64,000 bases of DNA, taken from positions 434,001 through 498,000 of the forward strand of contig MJGA01000021.1 of assembly GCA_001910725.1 (NCBI GenBank). The letters are read 5' to 3'. The position numbers and the translations under genes are program-made. Position 1 is the first letter of the stretch. Every line of letters starts with the position of its first letter. The notes beneath the pieces are model-generated. The model made no database searches. It saw only the letters and a list, made by a program, of their open reading frames with translations, and was not told the DNA's origin. This stretch comes from Phanerodontia chrysosporium. Lineage: Eukaryota; Basidiomycota; Agaricomycetes; Polyporales; Phanerochaetaceae. Shown piece after piece: positions 1 through 12,185 of the stretch.

Positions 1-309
1 TATCCCAGCTGTTTCTCACTCAATCGAGGCTGACACGTCGCAGAGGCTACTATCCCTGCCACGCCCCTGTTTTCTGCTGGAGCGCGACAGCGCGGAGTCG
101 GAACCTGTGCAACCGTTGCGCGCATCTCAGTCCTAACCGTTCGCAGTCTTTGTGCGCGCTCGAGTGTGCTATAGAGGGCCGCCACTGCTAGAGGTAGCGG
201 GACTACCACCGGGCCGAGCGAAAGGGAGAATGGAGCATCGTAGACGCAAAGTGCCGGAGGCACATTGGTACCCAGACCTGCGTGTCTATGTGATATTGAA
301 CGTGTGCTA
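1..309. other. No gene seen, 3' flank of WD40 gene A
   Basis: This stretch lies downstream of the stop codon of the minus-strand WD40 gene. Its short open frames have no recognisable protein features. It probably carries the 3' UTR of gene A and the end of whatever lies to the left. Confidence 0.4.
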
Positions 310-2967
310 CTACACTTGTAAAGCTGCATGGACGTCGATCAACTGGATGGAGGCCACATTGTTGCGGACAAGGAGCGTCCGGTTGTCAGGCAGGAATCGC
401 AGAACGGGTGCTGCGTCCCGGGCCGCGAACCGCGCTGCATAGTGTGGATGATGGCCGGACTTCCTGTCGAACAGCAGGACCTCGCCTTCCTCGCCGCTGA
501 CCGCCACGTACTCCCCGTCCGGCGAGTACACGCACGTCCACGGCGTGCTCTCCCGCAGCTGGTACTGCCGCAGCGCGGCGCCGGTCGACGCGTCGAAGAC
601 GCGCACGGCCTTGTCCCCAGGGCATGCCGCAAACACCTCCTTGCCGTCCGGGCTGAATCCCACCGGGCGGGTCAGCGTCTGCTCGGCTTCGAGAACAAGC
701 GTGCGCGTGTGGTCCTCCGTGCTCCACACCTCGGGCCACCTCGTCTCCTTGAACCCGACGACGACGCGGTCCCCGTGCGGGGAGAGGACGGAGTCCAGGA
801 TGTTGCTCGAGTCCACCAAGGCATGCTGCGCGCCGCTCTGCAGGTCGCATATCCCGGCCGCATTGGTGTGCTCCACGACGAGCGTCGAGGAGCGCTCCCG
901 CTGGACGAAGGAAAGCGTGTCCACCTCGTCCCTGGACAGTGCGCCAAACGCGTGCTGCCGCGCGCCTGTGCGGGCGTCCCAGACCTGCGCGGACCCGTCG
1001 AGGCAGCCGGTCGCCAGCAGCCGGCCCTCTGGCGCGTACGCAACTGCAGTGACCTCGGCGCCGGCCGCGACGCGCAGCCGCTCCTGGCCGCTGGCCACGT
1101 CCCAGACGGCGGCGGCGCCGGACGTGTAGCCGCAGAGGAGCGCGGTGCCCCGCGGAGAGAACGCGAGCGCCCGCGCATCGCCTCTGGCGCCGTTGTGGAG
1201 CCGTTGGAGGAGCATCCCGTCGGACACCCGCCACACGAGCACGCCGGCCTCCTCGAATGCAGCAGCGACGAGCTTCCCGTCGGCAGAGTGCGCGTCGGAT
1301 CGGCACCACGTCTGATCGGCACCGGTCGGGGAAAGCAGGAGCGTATGGATCCATGTGGGTTTGTCGTACGTCTCGTCGTTGTATACCTCCAGGTCGACCA
1401 TGCGGCCAGAACGGTCCGGCGAGATGCCTGGCCACTTTACCCAGTCGGCATAGGATATCCTGCTTCGGGCGAGGTTTCGCTCCTGTCGGTGCCGTACAAT
1501 GTCCTCTGTGTCCAGGAGTCCAACTTGGACTGGTTAGATGCGATGACAAGTGGTGCATCGACTAGGCCACTCACTTTTGCCGTCGAGCCTTACAGGAGGC
1601 TGAAGCCAGCGGAGGTAACTCGCAAAATCGACGATCGACTTTCCAGACTATCTGTCATGAGCCGCCGCGTTCTGAACACACTGACGAATGTGCTTACGAT
1701 GATCGTGGCCACATCCTCGTCGCTGGCGAGCACAACCTCGGCGGCAGTCACCTGCACGAGCTTTAGGAGCACGCACACCACGTGTATAACGATCCACCCT
1801 ACCTCGAGCATGTAGTCCAGTAAGACCTCCGTGGGGTCCGGGATACCGCCCTGGAGACGTGTAAGAGCATCTACGCAAGAGAGCGCTGCAGGCGACGCAC
1901 GTCGGCAGCGTGGTGCCACATGCACCCGACATCCTGCTCCTGCTCCTCCTCCTCACTTGCGGCGCCTTCCACTGCAGGCCCGCCGCTGCTGTCCCGGCCG
2001 TCGGGCAGACGATGGTATCCAGCGCCCGCGACGACCTTCCGCGGGGACCAGAATCGCTTGCGCAGCTTGTAGCGCCGCAGGAACACACACTGGTCGCGGC
2101 GCAGCGTCGGCTCCGGGGGACCCACGCGCGATGGCGGGTCCTCGTGCGGGCGGCGGGGGCCCCTGTCGCCGCGGGGCCCCCGTGCGAACTGCTCGCCTCT
2201 GCGCTGCGCCACGGGGCCCGCCGTCGCGGAGGCGGCCGCCAGCGAGAAGTGGGCGCCGGCGGCGCCCGGCACCTCTGCCTTGGCCGCCAGCCGGTGGCCG
2301 CGCCCCGTCCTGCTGAAGGCCGCGACGGCCCAGTCCGGCGCGGTCTTGACCCAGCCGCGCACGACGACGAGGTCCGTCTGGCGCAGCGCGTGCCCGAGCC
2401 CGCCCCGCACGTAGGCGTGCCACTCGTCGTGGTGCCGCAGGATGTACCGCTTCAGCGCCTCGTTGTCGAAGAGCTCCTCGGCGTGCGCCTCGCTCCTGAG
2501 CTCGAGCACCGCGCCCGCGGCGGCGTGGCACCGGTAGGCCGCGCTGAACCCGGCCGCTGCCGCCGCGCCCGCGGTGCTGCCGCCGCCGCTGTCTGAGCGC
2601 CACGGGTGATGCGTACAGGGGAACGGGCGACGCACATGTCTGTTCCGGCAGAGAGGCCCCTGCTTTCGACGCCGTGGCTGCAGTACGCCTGCGGGGCCAG
2701 CGGCCGGCTCCGCGGGTCGACGCGCAGCGCGTCCCTGGGGAACGGGTCGCGGTTCTCGAACGGCACAGGCCAGAACGTGTGCGGCTGGCTCTCGTGGATG
2801 TTGAACAGCCGGACAAAGGCGCCGTCCTTGATGAACCCGACGTCGCCGATGTGGGGCTCACCAGTGGCGTGCGGCTCGGGGTACCACATCGGACGCCCCA
2901 GATAGAGCGTCTGGAGGCTGGCGGCGTAGATCTCGTCGGGCGAGGGCACTGAAAGCTGGAGGTGCAT
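310..2967 (-). CDS. WD40-repeat protein, cluster copy A
   Basis: Multi-exon member of a five-copy family in this window. The start is chosen at the ATG opening MHLQLSVPSPDEIYAASL. Exon 1 (2967-2636) encodes the first conserved block, with WYPEP, IGDVGFI and AFVRLFN. An intron at 2635-2589 fits, and exon 2 encodes the second block, with [18 protein letters not shown] and DQCVFLRRYK. Small exons near 1870-1670 encode LLDYMLE and VVLASDEDVATII. The last exon (about 1401-310) is a WD40 propeller with VWRVSDG, VWDVASG, VWDARTG and VFDASTG blade ends. The function is unknown; WD40 propellers usually scaffold protein complexes. There is no transmembrane segment, no signal peptide and no NTPase domain. 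Exon joins between about 1670 and 1401 are unresolved. This is the most divergent propeller of the five. Confidence 0.75.
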
Positions 2968-4842
2968 GATACGGTGCGGACACAACCCGCTGCTCACGCA
3001 GGCCGTGCACCGGATGTGAGGGTTTTGGCGCGCTGGCGCGTGGGCTGCTCCGGCGCTTCAGCGGGCGCTGACAATGGCGCCGCATGCACTGCCACTCCCG
3101 CAGCCCGCACAGTACTGGTGTCTCTGGCCGCCCAGTGCTGCCCGCGCGGCTCTCAAGCAGCGTATCCTGCCACACTGCCCCACGTACTACGTCTCATCGT
3201 TATCACTGGCTCGACAGGCGTCCGTGGAAGCCGCCCGCCCGCGCATGTCGCGCGTCGGCCTCACACCCGCTCATCAACAGCAGGTGTGGCTGGCCCTGGC
3301 ACTGCGTGTGCACGGATCCGGGACGATCGAGACACCAACGCGCGCGGATGGACGAACCACGCGGACGCGTCTGCTCGGGGGCAGAGTCGTGGGCGTCATA
3401 CCCGGATGGATGGCGCCCGGAGGCATGCAAGCGCATGCACAAACGAGACCGCTGCGAGTCATGGCATCCGTCGTCTGCGCCTCGCTGATTTGCCGGTGCG
3501 CACGGATGCCGCGGCAGCGGACCACGCTCGCGGTGTGTGCGCGCGCCGTTCGCCGGCGTCGAGTGTGCTCAGCGCTTTGCGCCATGGGCACGGTGTGCGC
3601 ATCTGCCCGTCCGCGGCACTCGCGAGCAGCCATACACCACGTCCGACCCAGCGCGACTGATGTCCTCACAATACGGTCGCGACGGTAGCCGGCGGGTTCC
3701 GAGGACGGGCCAGGCTGTTGCGTGACACGGGCGCATGTGACGCGCCGCGTGATGGCGGGCACCTTTGTTCGGTGCGGCGTCGTGGCGCCTGATGCGCCTT
3801 TCTCCGGCCAGGTATTGCGCAAAAGCATGGCGCGTACGTCGTGTGATGGTGCGACAGCTATGGCACGATCTCGGGTAGGCCGTGCGCAGAGCGGCGGCGA
3901 CTGGAGGCCCCGATAACGTCGTGTGTGCGCCTCGCACGGCCGGCCGCGCGTGACGCAGGCGACTGTTGCCGCGCGCGGCGCGCTGCAGCAGCTACGAGGG
4001 CCAGTTGTTGTCGTCAGGGCGATCTCGAACGCACCCCACGAGCGCGCGTTCATCACCGTCTGGGCGCGATCACACTCGTGAAGCCTGCGAGGATGCGGGG
4101 GCACTCGGAGGGTGTGCGGCTCGCGCTCAACGTTCGCGGGAGGGATCTCGAGCGCTGTGAGATGCGCCCCGGTCGGGGAGAAAGGATGCGCGAGGCGCTG
4201 GAAGGGCAGAGTAGGCCCGGCGGCAGGAGGCAAGCACGGGCGAGACACGGGAGGCGTGCGTCATTCCCGCGTCGAGGCAGGCGCCGGCCGCGGGCAGGTG
4301 ACGGCGTGACCGCCGATCGCTGTCTATTTCGAGGATCGCGACAATCCCCAGTGCCAGGGCCGTGCGGCACGCAGGCGAGCCCGGGACGCCACCGGCCGGC
4401 TCGCGGGGCCTGAATCTGCGGCGGCGACGGGCAGAGACAATGACGACAGCGGGCGAGACCCTGTCCAGCGCAAATCCCGCGCGTGACGCCGCCTCGTGTG
4501 CGCCGGCGCGCGGCCGGGCGGCGGGGGCTCGGGCACCGCGGGGGCGGCGAGACGCAGGTGCGACGCACACTGCAGCCGTGTTTCACGGGGATCGTCGCGT
4601 GTATCGTCGGGAGCAGCGGCTAGGGGGCGCGCGGGGATCGGCGCGAACGTGTTGCAGCGGGCGCGGCACGGCCGGCAGGGCAGCCTAATCGGGACGACCG
4701 GCCGTTGGATTTGCAGCCGCCAAGGGCGAGGGAGCGCCGTGCCCCTTGCCCGCGGTGCGCGCGTGTGCTGCTGCCCTGTCCTGCCTTATATAAAGCACTC
4801 TGCCCACACCCGCCCGATCCCTCCTCCTCCCTCGACCCAGCC
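2968..4842. other. GC-rich divergent intergenic region, no gene supported
   Basis: This 1.9 kb lies between the divergent starts of WD40 gene A (minus) and the C2H2 factor (plus) and must hold both promoters. Many long frames are open on both strands, but only because stops are rare in GC-rich DNA; none shows protein-like composition or a known motif. Confidence 0.5.
4787..4794 (+). promoter_or_regulatory. TATA box of the C2H2 factor gene
   Basis: A perfect TATATAAA lies 49 bases upstream of the chosen ATG at 4843, in otherwise GC-rich DNA. This spacing implies a short 5' UTR and supports the start codon. Confidence 0.6.
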
Positions 4843-6425
4843 ATGGCGGCAAAGGTATCCCTCCCGAGTATCAACGAGATGTTCCCCGGTCTGTACGCCT
4901 CCGGTCCTCGTGCCACTCGTGCTCACTGCCTGCGCACCCCCACAGAGCACATGCTCGGGCCCTGGTACGGCGACAGAGACCGTCCCACCCACGCCCAGGT
5001 GCGCACCCGCTTCCCAGTGTCCTCCCACGGCTGCAGCTCACTGACGTCCAGGCACACGACCCGCAGCAGGCCCTGCGGACCCCCGAGCCGCCTTGTGCGC
5101 CACAGCCCCCGCTGTCCCCTGAGCCGCCGTCCTACGACGTCACCGCCTCCCGCCCGCCCGAATCGTCGCCCTCACGCCCACGCCCCACCTTCCGCGTCCA
5201 GATCCCGCCCACCGCGCCCTACGAGCACTCCCAATATACCCCCTCCTCGTCCTACGCCCCGTCCTCGGCGACCAGCGTCTACCGCCGTCCTCCTCTACAC
5301 GCCCTCGTCCTCCAGCTCGACCCTCCCGTCCTACGCCCCGTCCCCGGCACCTTCCGCGCCGCGCCGCTCCCGCCCTCGCCGTACATGCTCCAGCCGCCAG
5401 AGGCGCTCCCGCCCCAGACCCAGCCGTACCCCGCCCACGCCTTTGCAAATCCGCTCCAGCAGCCCTACGGCGCCACACCTTACGGCATCGGCGCCGCCCC
5501 GGGGCCCGCGGCCGCAGCAGGCGAGGAGAAGAAACACAGCTGCCCCCACTGCCACAAGCGCTTCAACCGCCCGAGCAGCCTCAGCATCCATGTCAACACG
5601 CACACGGGCGCAAAGCGTGAGTCCGCCCCTGCACCCACGCCCCTCGCATGCTGAATTGCCCCCTCCCAAAGCGTTCCGCTGCCCGTTCCCCGGCTGCAGC
5701 CGCGCGTTCAACGTCAACTCGAACATGCGCCGCCACTGGCGCAACCATGTCTCGGCCGCCCGGCGCGCGGGCGGCCCCGTCCCTGCTGCGCCCGCGCCCG
5801 AGCCGCGCTCAAGCCCCTCGAGCCGCCCGCCCGCAGAGGCGTACCCTCCGCCGGCGGGCCGCGCGCGCGCGTACACCTATGCAGAGTACGGCGCCCCGCG
5901 CGCACACTACACCGCGGCCCCTCTGCCGCCGCCGCCGCAGCAGCAGCAGCAGCAGCAGCACAGTACGCCGACGCGCCGCGCTACCCGCGCCAGGACCGCG
6001 CGCCGCCGACGCCGCCGCTCAGCCACTCGGCGTCGAGCTCGCCGCAGAGCTCGAGCGGGCGCAGCCTCCCGCCCGTCGCGCCGTACGCCGCGCGCCTCGC
6101 GGGCCCCGCCGTGCACGCGCCCGAGCCGTGCGCACGCGACGAGGCGGACGAGCTCGCGAGCGGCGAGGACGAGGCGCACGCGGGGTACGACGGCGAGGAG
6201 GACGACGAGGCGTACACCCCTCCGCCGTCGCCCCCGCCCCCGCCGCCCCCGCCGGCGGAAAGCGTGTATGGCCGCGCGCGCAGCCGGTCGTCGCCGCGCC
6301 TTGCGCCGACGCGCTATGCGCCGTACGCGCCTGCGCCTGCTGCTGCGCCGCGCAGGGAGGCGTGGGCCGGGCGTGCACGCAGCAGTACGGTCGCGGGAGC
6401 GGGAGCGGGCGGGCGGTGGGGCTGA
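4843..6425 (+). CDS. C2H2 zinc-finger transcription factor
   Basis: The protein begins MAAKVSLPSINEMFPE. An intron at 4889-4945 splits the Glu codon after MFP, a second runs about 4999-5051, and a third runs 5617-5671. A Pro/Ser/Tyr-rich region precedes two fingers: CPHCHKRF...H-x3-H (C-x2-C-x12-H-x3-H) just before the third intron, and CPFPGCSRAF...H-x3-H (C-x4-C-x12-H-x3-H) just after it. They are linked by a THTGAKP-type linker as in fungal developmental regulators of the FlbC/MtfA kind, so sequence-specific nuclear DNA binding is expected. After the fingers come a Gln run and a Pro/acidic tail (DEADELASGEDEAH) ending at 6425. The tail is in a different frame from the fingers, and the switch falls at the CAG tract (see findings). 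The second C2H2 gene at 24.2 kb is a paralogue. Confidence 0.8.
5938..5958 (+). repeat. CAG trinucleotide tract, seven units
   Basis: Seven uninterrupted CAG units sit in the coding region of the C2H2 factor and encode polyglutamine in the finger frame. The preceding sequence is CCG-rich. The natural-looking reading frame changes across this tract. Confidence 0.85.
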
Positions 6426-8360
6426 GCCTGAGGCGCCGCTCTGTGTGTCCTCCGTTCTGGCTCGCTGCTTTTTTTGTCCTCCGGTCTCGCTGCGTCCCAC
6501 CGTGTGCTCTTCCCGGCACACCCGCCCGCGTGTAGTGTCCCTCGCCGTCGTCCCCACACCTGATGTTTTCTCTTCGTCTGTTTCTCGCCATGGCGTGCAA
6601 CGGCGCACCGCGGACGGAGCCGCCCCACGCCTGCGACGATCTGCGCGCGACGACGACGATCCCCCTCCTCCGCACGCTGCGAACGGATCCGCGCGACGAT
6701 CGCACCGCTGCGCCCGCGTCGATCGCATGACGCCCCGCGCCGATCGCCATCGCCCCCGCCGCGCGCATCTCATTCCGCGCGAGCCGTGGGGAGCCAGCCG
6801 TTGGATCGTCGCCGCCCTTCGTCTCTGCGCGCGCGTGTGCTCGCCGGCCGAGCACGCCGTCCCATCATGTCCCCCCCCCCTTTTTTTTTCAGTATGGACA
6901 GTGGCGCCTCCGCGCCCCCGCACCACGCTCTGAGTAACACATGTCAACGCCCCCCGCTGTATCCGTATACGTCCGCCCGCTCCTGCTGTATTTGTACCCG
7001 CCACCACCGCGCATCTCCGCCGCTGTTTTGCGCGTGTCGTGTAGCTTGGTTCTTTTTTGTTTCTTTTGGACTCGGTCTTGTATCCACTAGCACCCCCCGC
7101 CCCCGCAACGAGATTGTCGGTTGCTCCTCTCGCGACGCGCGCGCGCTCATGCCGCCGGGATGCGCGGCGGCTGTGCGCAACAAACACATCGCGCCAGTTG
7201 CCCCTGCGGCCGTGGCGGATGGCGCGCACTTGTCCGAGCGTGCCTCCTGCAGGCCCCCCTGCGTGGTGGCTCTGCGCGGTGTGGGTGCGCGCGTCAGGCG
7301 CCACGAAGGGGCAGGGGGGATATGTCCAGGTGATATCGTGTGCGATGTCCGCCGAGCCTCCCGCTCTTGCCAACACAGCCCCTGCATGGGCCGCACGCGT
7401 TCTGGCGAGCTCAGAGAATATTGCGCACGGGTGCGCGAGCCATGTTTCGTTTTGGGGGGTAAACACTGGCCGATACCTTCCACCGGCCCCGCGCGTCGCA
7501 AGGCTGCGAACGCCCTGTGCAGACCACGCAAGCTTCTGGCCGTTCGGGGCTCCGCCGCCTGCCCGTGTGGCCCGCTCCCCCGCCGGCCCCAGGCGCGCGA
7601 CACCACCGCCCCCCCCCAGGCCTGCATCCTCTGCGCGTGCGCGCCGCCGGCACTGCCGTCCTCTGGGACCACGGCGCCGCGCGCGGGCCTTGCCGACAGT
7701 CCGAGGCGGCTGCTCGCGCCCCCGTCCAGACGGCCAGCACACACACACGCTGGTACGTCCGCACTCGGCGCGCCCGCCGCTGCCGCGATCGTGTCCCAGC
7801 GGCAGGCATTCGCCAGGCCGGAGACTTGGCCTTTCCGGAGGTGGGAGGACATGAGGCGCGGTCGAGGTTGTGGCGCACAGGCACAGGATGTCACCCTCCA
7901 CCGGAAGCACGCACCAAGCCCTGTGTACCCCAGCTCAGGCCGAGCTGAGGTCTTTTTGCGCCTGACATGGCTTAGGTTACGCTGGTTGTTAAAATTCTTA
8001 CTTGTAGCGTAGTAAAGAGTTCAATACAAGTATTCGCGCAGGGATAAGACGAGTGAACAACGGGGACGACGGAGGCTGTATTTTTACTCTAGCTATGTAC
8101 GGGGTTGGATTACTACATAAAATGGCGTGTGATACCTGGATATTTGCGCTCACGTAAGGGTGACGCGGTAGAACGTGTCTACTGAGCAGGTGCGGAGCAA
8201 CTTGCGACCACGGCGCAGAGTCCTCCGGGTCCGCGGTGTCAGGGGTCTGACAGGCGCCCGCCCGCCCGCGTGGGCCTCACGCACTGGTCAGTAAACGTGC
8301 ACACATTTCTCTTTCTATGTGAAAGAAACTGGCAATGGATAAATATCGTCTCGGAGAATA
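6426..8360. other. Intergenic region between convergent genes, no gene supported
   Basis: This region lies between the 3' end of the C2H2 factor and the 3' end of WD40 gene B. It contains a run of ten C followed by nine T at 6871-6889. The very long minus-strand frame across 5907-7910 is a GC artefact with Arg-rich, Ala-rich low-complexity translation. No homology-like feature is visible. Confidence 0.5.
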
Positions 8361-11208
8361 CTAGATGATGCGTAACACGTCCTGAACGCTCCACACCCTC
8401 AACGATCCATCATCCGAGGACGTGAGCAGGTCCTTGTTGTTGTTGATAAATGTCGTGTTATTGCACTTGTCCTGGTGTCCCTGCCATTCCGCAACCATGC
8501 TCCCGTCTCGTCGGTTCCACAGCCTGACTTGGCCCTCGGCACCGCCCGAAGCGATGTATTTTCCGTGTGTCGAGTATGCGACGGTGTTAATGATCATCGA
8601 GGGCTCGCCAAAGGCCTGGCGGCGTTCGCCGCTCAGCGAGTCGTTCGTCACGATCGTGGAGTCGTACGAGCCCGTCGCGACCTCGTCGTCGTCCGGCGAC
8701 CACGCGACGGCCCACACCTGGCCCGTGTGCTCGTGGATCTGCACCAGCTCCGTCCCGCTCTGCAGGTCCCAGATGCGCGCGCTGTGGTCCTCCGCGCCCG
8801 TGACGACGCGGTCGCCGCGGTGGCTGACCGCCATGCTCCAGATCGCGCCGGTGTGCCCCTGCATGACCGCGACCTGCGCGCCGGTCTCCGCGTCCCACAC
8901 GATCCCGCGTGTGTCCGCACACGCGACGACGCGCGTCCCGTCCGGCGTCCACGCGAGGTGCATCGGCTGCGTCTGGTGCCCGGCGAGCGTGTGCAGGAGC
9001 GTCCGCGCGATCGGGTCCCAGATGCGCACCGTCGTGTCGACCGACGCCGACGCGAGCCGCTTGCCGTCGTGCCGGTACGCCAGCATCCACACGTCCGTCT
9101 CGTGCCCCTCGAGCTGCATCGGCTGCGTGTCGCTGCCCGCGGTCGAGCGCGGGTCCCACAGGAAGATCATGCTGTCCGCAGAGCCCGACGCGACCTGCGT
9201 GCCGTCTGGCGAGAAGGCGACCGTCCACACCGCGTCTTCGTGGGCGTGCCACTTCTGCAGCAGCTGCCCCGTCTTGACGTTCCATATGCGCACGATGCCG
9301 TCGTCTGATCCCGTCACGACGAGCTCGCCCCCAGGGCCGAGCGATATCGACGAGATTGCGCTTCCTTCGTTTTCGTCCTCAGCCAGGCGGAGATGGGGCC
9401 AATCGAATTCTGCGTTCGGCGTGCCTTCATCCTTTCCGAGCAGGCAGGTGCCCTCACCGACGAGGTTCTTCACCTCGAATGTGCGGTGGTGGCCACGGCG
9501 ACCGGCGCCGCCATCACCACCGTCTTCTGCATCATCGCCATCGCCCGCGCCGCCCCTACCATCGCTGTTTTCCTCGCCCATTGCGACGTCTGCGTCATCT
9601 CCCTCTCCAGATTCTCCATCTGCCTCATCTCGAGCTCTTCGACTGCGGCGTTGGCTCCCTGGGCCTGGCGCATCAGGGCGCGTATTGCGGCCCTCCTCTC
9701 GCGAGGGACCGCGACTTTCATTGACAGCATCGCCACTGGTGACTGCGTCAGTATGAAAACTGCTTACGTCGTACCAGGAGACGTACATCCATCTTCAATC
9801 ACAATCTCCGGCTTCTCCGAGGCAAGCCACAGCTTGAGGTTGTTTGGGAAGAGCTGCGTTTCCTGCAGGTGGGTGATGAATTCAAACACAACAATACTAT
9901 GTGCCGAGGGATACGCACAACAAAGAGCGAATGCACGTCCTGCTCGCATGCAGCAGCGGCCTCCGCTTCTGAGTTCTAGGAAAGACATGAGAGAGTGCAG
10001 CAATACTACTGGAGGCACCTACCTCAAGCAGATAGTCGAGGAGCAGATCGACCGGTCCGGGCTGAGCTTTTGTTGATAAACATCCACGCGGAGAGTATAG
10101 CAGTACTCACCTCGGGCGTATAATGAATTCCTCGTCTCCGCTGCCTCGTCTGCATCCGTTACAACTACCGATAGCCCAGCGTCCCCGTCGCGATCTGGCT
10201 GCAGGTCGCGTGGCTCCGCGGCTGCTTCAATCTTGCGCGGAAGAAGATTGAATAAACGGTACTTGAGCTTGTAGTGAGGCAGGAAAATGGTGTGCGTCTT
10301 GGCCTCGCCGATCGTGCATGCAGAGGACTCCACGCTTCGCGAACGCTTGTGCGTCAACTCGGTGCCGTCGCCGGCGGGTGCGAGGTGTTCAGTGGAGTGG
10401 CTCGCAGCGGTGGTGCCCGAAGGTGCAGGAGACGTCGACCGGGACTGCTCCAGCAGCCGTCCTGAACGCTCCTCGACCCCTGGTCGCTTCTTGGACTCCT
10501 TCGAGAGAGTGGCACTGAGGCTGGCGGCGGTCACGAGGGTTCCGGAGAGCTCGAGGGACTTCTTGTTGTCTGTATTCTGGAATGCGGCTACAGTCCAGTC
10601 CGCAGTGGTCTTGACTGTTCCGCGAACCAGGACGAGGTTCAAAGCCTTGTTGTCGAATCCCTTCTGCTTGAATATATTCACCCAGTCATTGAAGTGCTTT
10701 TTCATGTAACGCGGAAAAGTGCAGTTCGGTGCGACCGCGTCTTTGTCCCCGTTATTCAGCAGCAGAAGCACGGCGCCGCGCTCGCGCGTGCACTTGTACT
10801 CGACCGCCAATCCTGCCCCTGCAGGGGCGCCGACAGCCGTCCCGTCACTGTAAACGATGCGGATGGTAAGTCGGCTCTGTGCATACCGATGGAACACAAA
10901 ACTTACACGGCCACTTTCCCGCTTACGTCTCTGCACGCAACGCTCTCGCTACTGACGATCCTCGTTTGCAACCACCCCGGTATCGTCTCCTCCAGCTCCG
11001 AATCGTACTCCAACGGGGGGCACGGATATGACGAGTCTTGAGGCTTGGTTACGTTGAACAAGCGGCGGAACCGTCCCTCGTGGATGAACCCAACATCGCC
11101 CTTTTCAGGAATACCGTACTGGTTAGGCTCGGGAAACCACATAGCGTGCCCGAAGCCTTTAGAGGCAAGCTCTGCAGCGTAGATATCCCAGACGGGTGTC
11201 GGAGCCAT
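8361..11208 (-). CDS. WD40-repeat protein, cluster copy B
   Basis: Start at MAPTPVWDIYAAEL. Exon 1 (11208-10907) encodes block 1 (MWFPEP, KGDVGFI, RFRRLFNV). A 59-base intron (10906-10848, donor GTAAGT) leads to exon 2 with block 2 (EYKCTRERGAVLLLL, VRGTVKTTADWTVAAF, TIFLPHYKLKYRLF). Small exons then encode LLLDYLLE, WLASEKPEIVIEDG and the basic coil AVPRERRAAIRALM. The propeller exon starts near FDWPHLRL and carries blades ending IWNVKTG, LWDPRS, IWDPIA, VWDAETG, IWDLQSG and LWNRRDG, then RVWSVQDVL. The strong regular repeats suggest a well-formed propeller. A TTTATA on the plus strand at 11332-11337 (TATAAA on the gene strand) lies about 125 bases upstream. Among the copies, B is closest to D. 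Function unknown. Confidence 0.8.
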
Positions 11209-12185
11209 GGCGTGCGTAGCGTTGGAGGGAAAGGAGGGTGTGGAAAGTATGAGTAGAGCTCGTGCGCAGGCTGTGGCTAGGGCCGAGGGTATACAAGGAC
11301 AATGGCACTGCGGGACAACGCCATCAATCGATTTATACAGCGGGAGTGTGAACCTAAGATATCATAGATGGACAAGGGGGCTACCGCGGGCAGCCTGCTG
11401 AGGCGATGAGCCGCCACGAGCGTCCTGTGTAGGGGTTGTCCATGTCGGCAAAGCATCTTGGATATCTGAATGACTGCGCAGCGGACGGCGGTCAGGTTGA
11501 GGCAGAGAGCAAGGCTGCGGGGCTAGAGTGCCCTGCGTCAGCCTCTCGAACTCTCCATACCACAGAATTTTCTCATCACATTCGTTCCGTCAGCCGCCCT
11601 GATGCGTGCTCATGTCCTCCGGAAACATGTCCTACAACGGTCTTCAGAGGGCCGAGCGGTCGTAAAGTGTACTTTCTACTCCAGGTACAGCACTGGGGAG
11701 GCGTTATCGCATTATGGCTGCGCAGACGGAGTAGTGCTCATCCAAACTTACACACGTTGGGAGACAGCACAGGACACGTCGAGCAAGCTGCAAGGAGCTA
11801 GGAGCTGTGCACATTAGGCGGCATAAGGCACTCGCGAACCACAGATGCACGCCTATAACATGCCTGTTGACGTATGCTAACAATCAGCAAATTCCTAGGA
11901 GAACGGTGCACAGCCTTCATCCACAGCTCACCTTGAAATAAGGCCCTTCGACAAACTGCGGCTACGAGCTCAAACCGTGTTGAGGTGAAGGTCAGATGCA
12001 AATCTCCCCCACACCGCCCCCGCCAGCAGAACATTTGGCGCATCAGGGAGCGCATCAAATTTCCTGCATTTGGTCGTCTGTCGGGCTCTAGCGCCGTTTA
12101 CACCGTATTGCCGGACAACAAGCTGCAGTAGGTCGACAAAGCCAGACGAAAAGGTATAATCAGGAATCTCAAAAGATCTCCCATC
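11209..12185. other. Intergenic region between tandem WD40 genes B and C
   Basis: This 1 kb lies between the start of B and the stop of C. It holds the B promoter and the C 3' UTR. No conserved protein segment was recognised in the short frames on either strand. Confidence 0.4.

Noticed and set aside
328..1815. 495-codon open frame on the plus strand
   Set aside because: It is antisense to the WD40 propeller of gene A; the minus strand has clear WD motifs and the plus translation is low-complexity.
5907..7910. 667-codon open frame on the minus strand
   Set aside because: Antisense to the C2H2 factor tail and intergenic DNA; Arg/Gly/Ala-rich composition typical of GC-rich shadow frames.
8422..9756. 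444-codon open frame on the plus strand
   Set aside because: Antisense shadow of the WD40 propeller of gene B.
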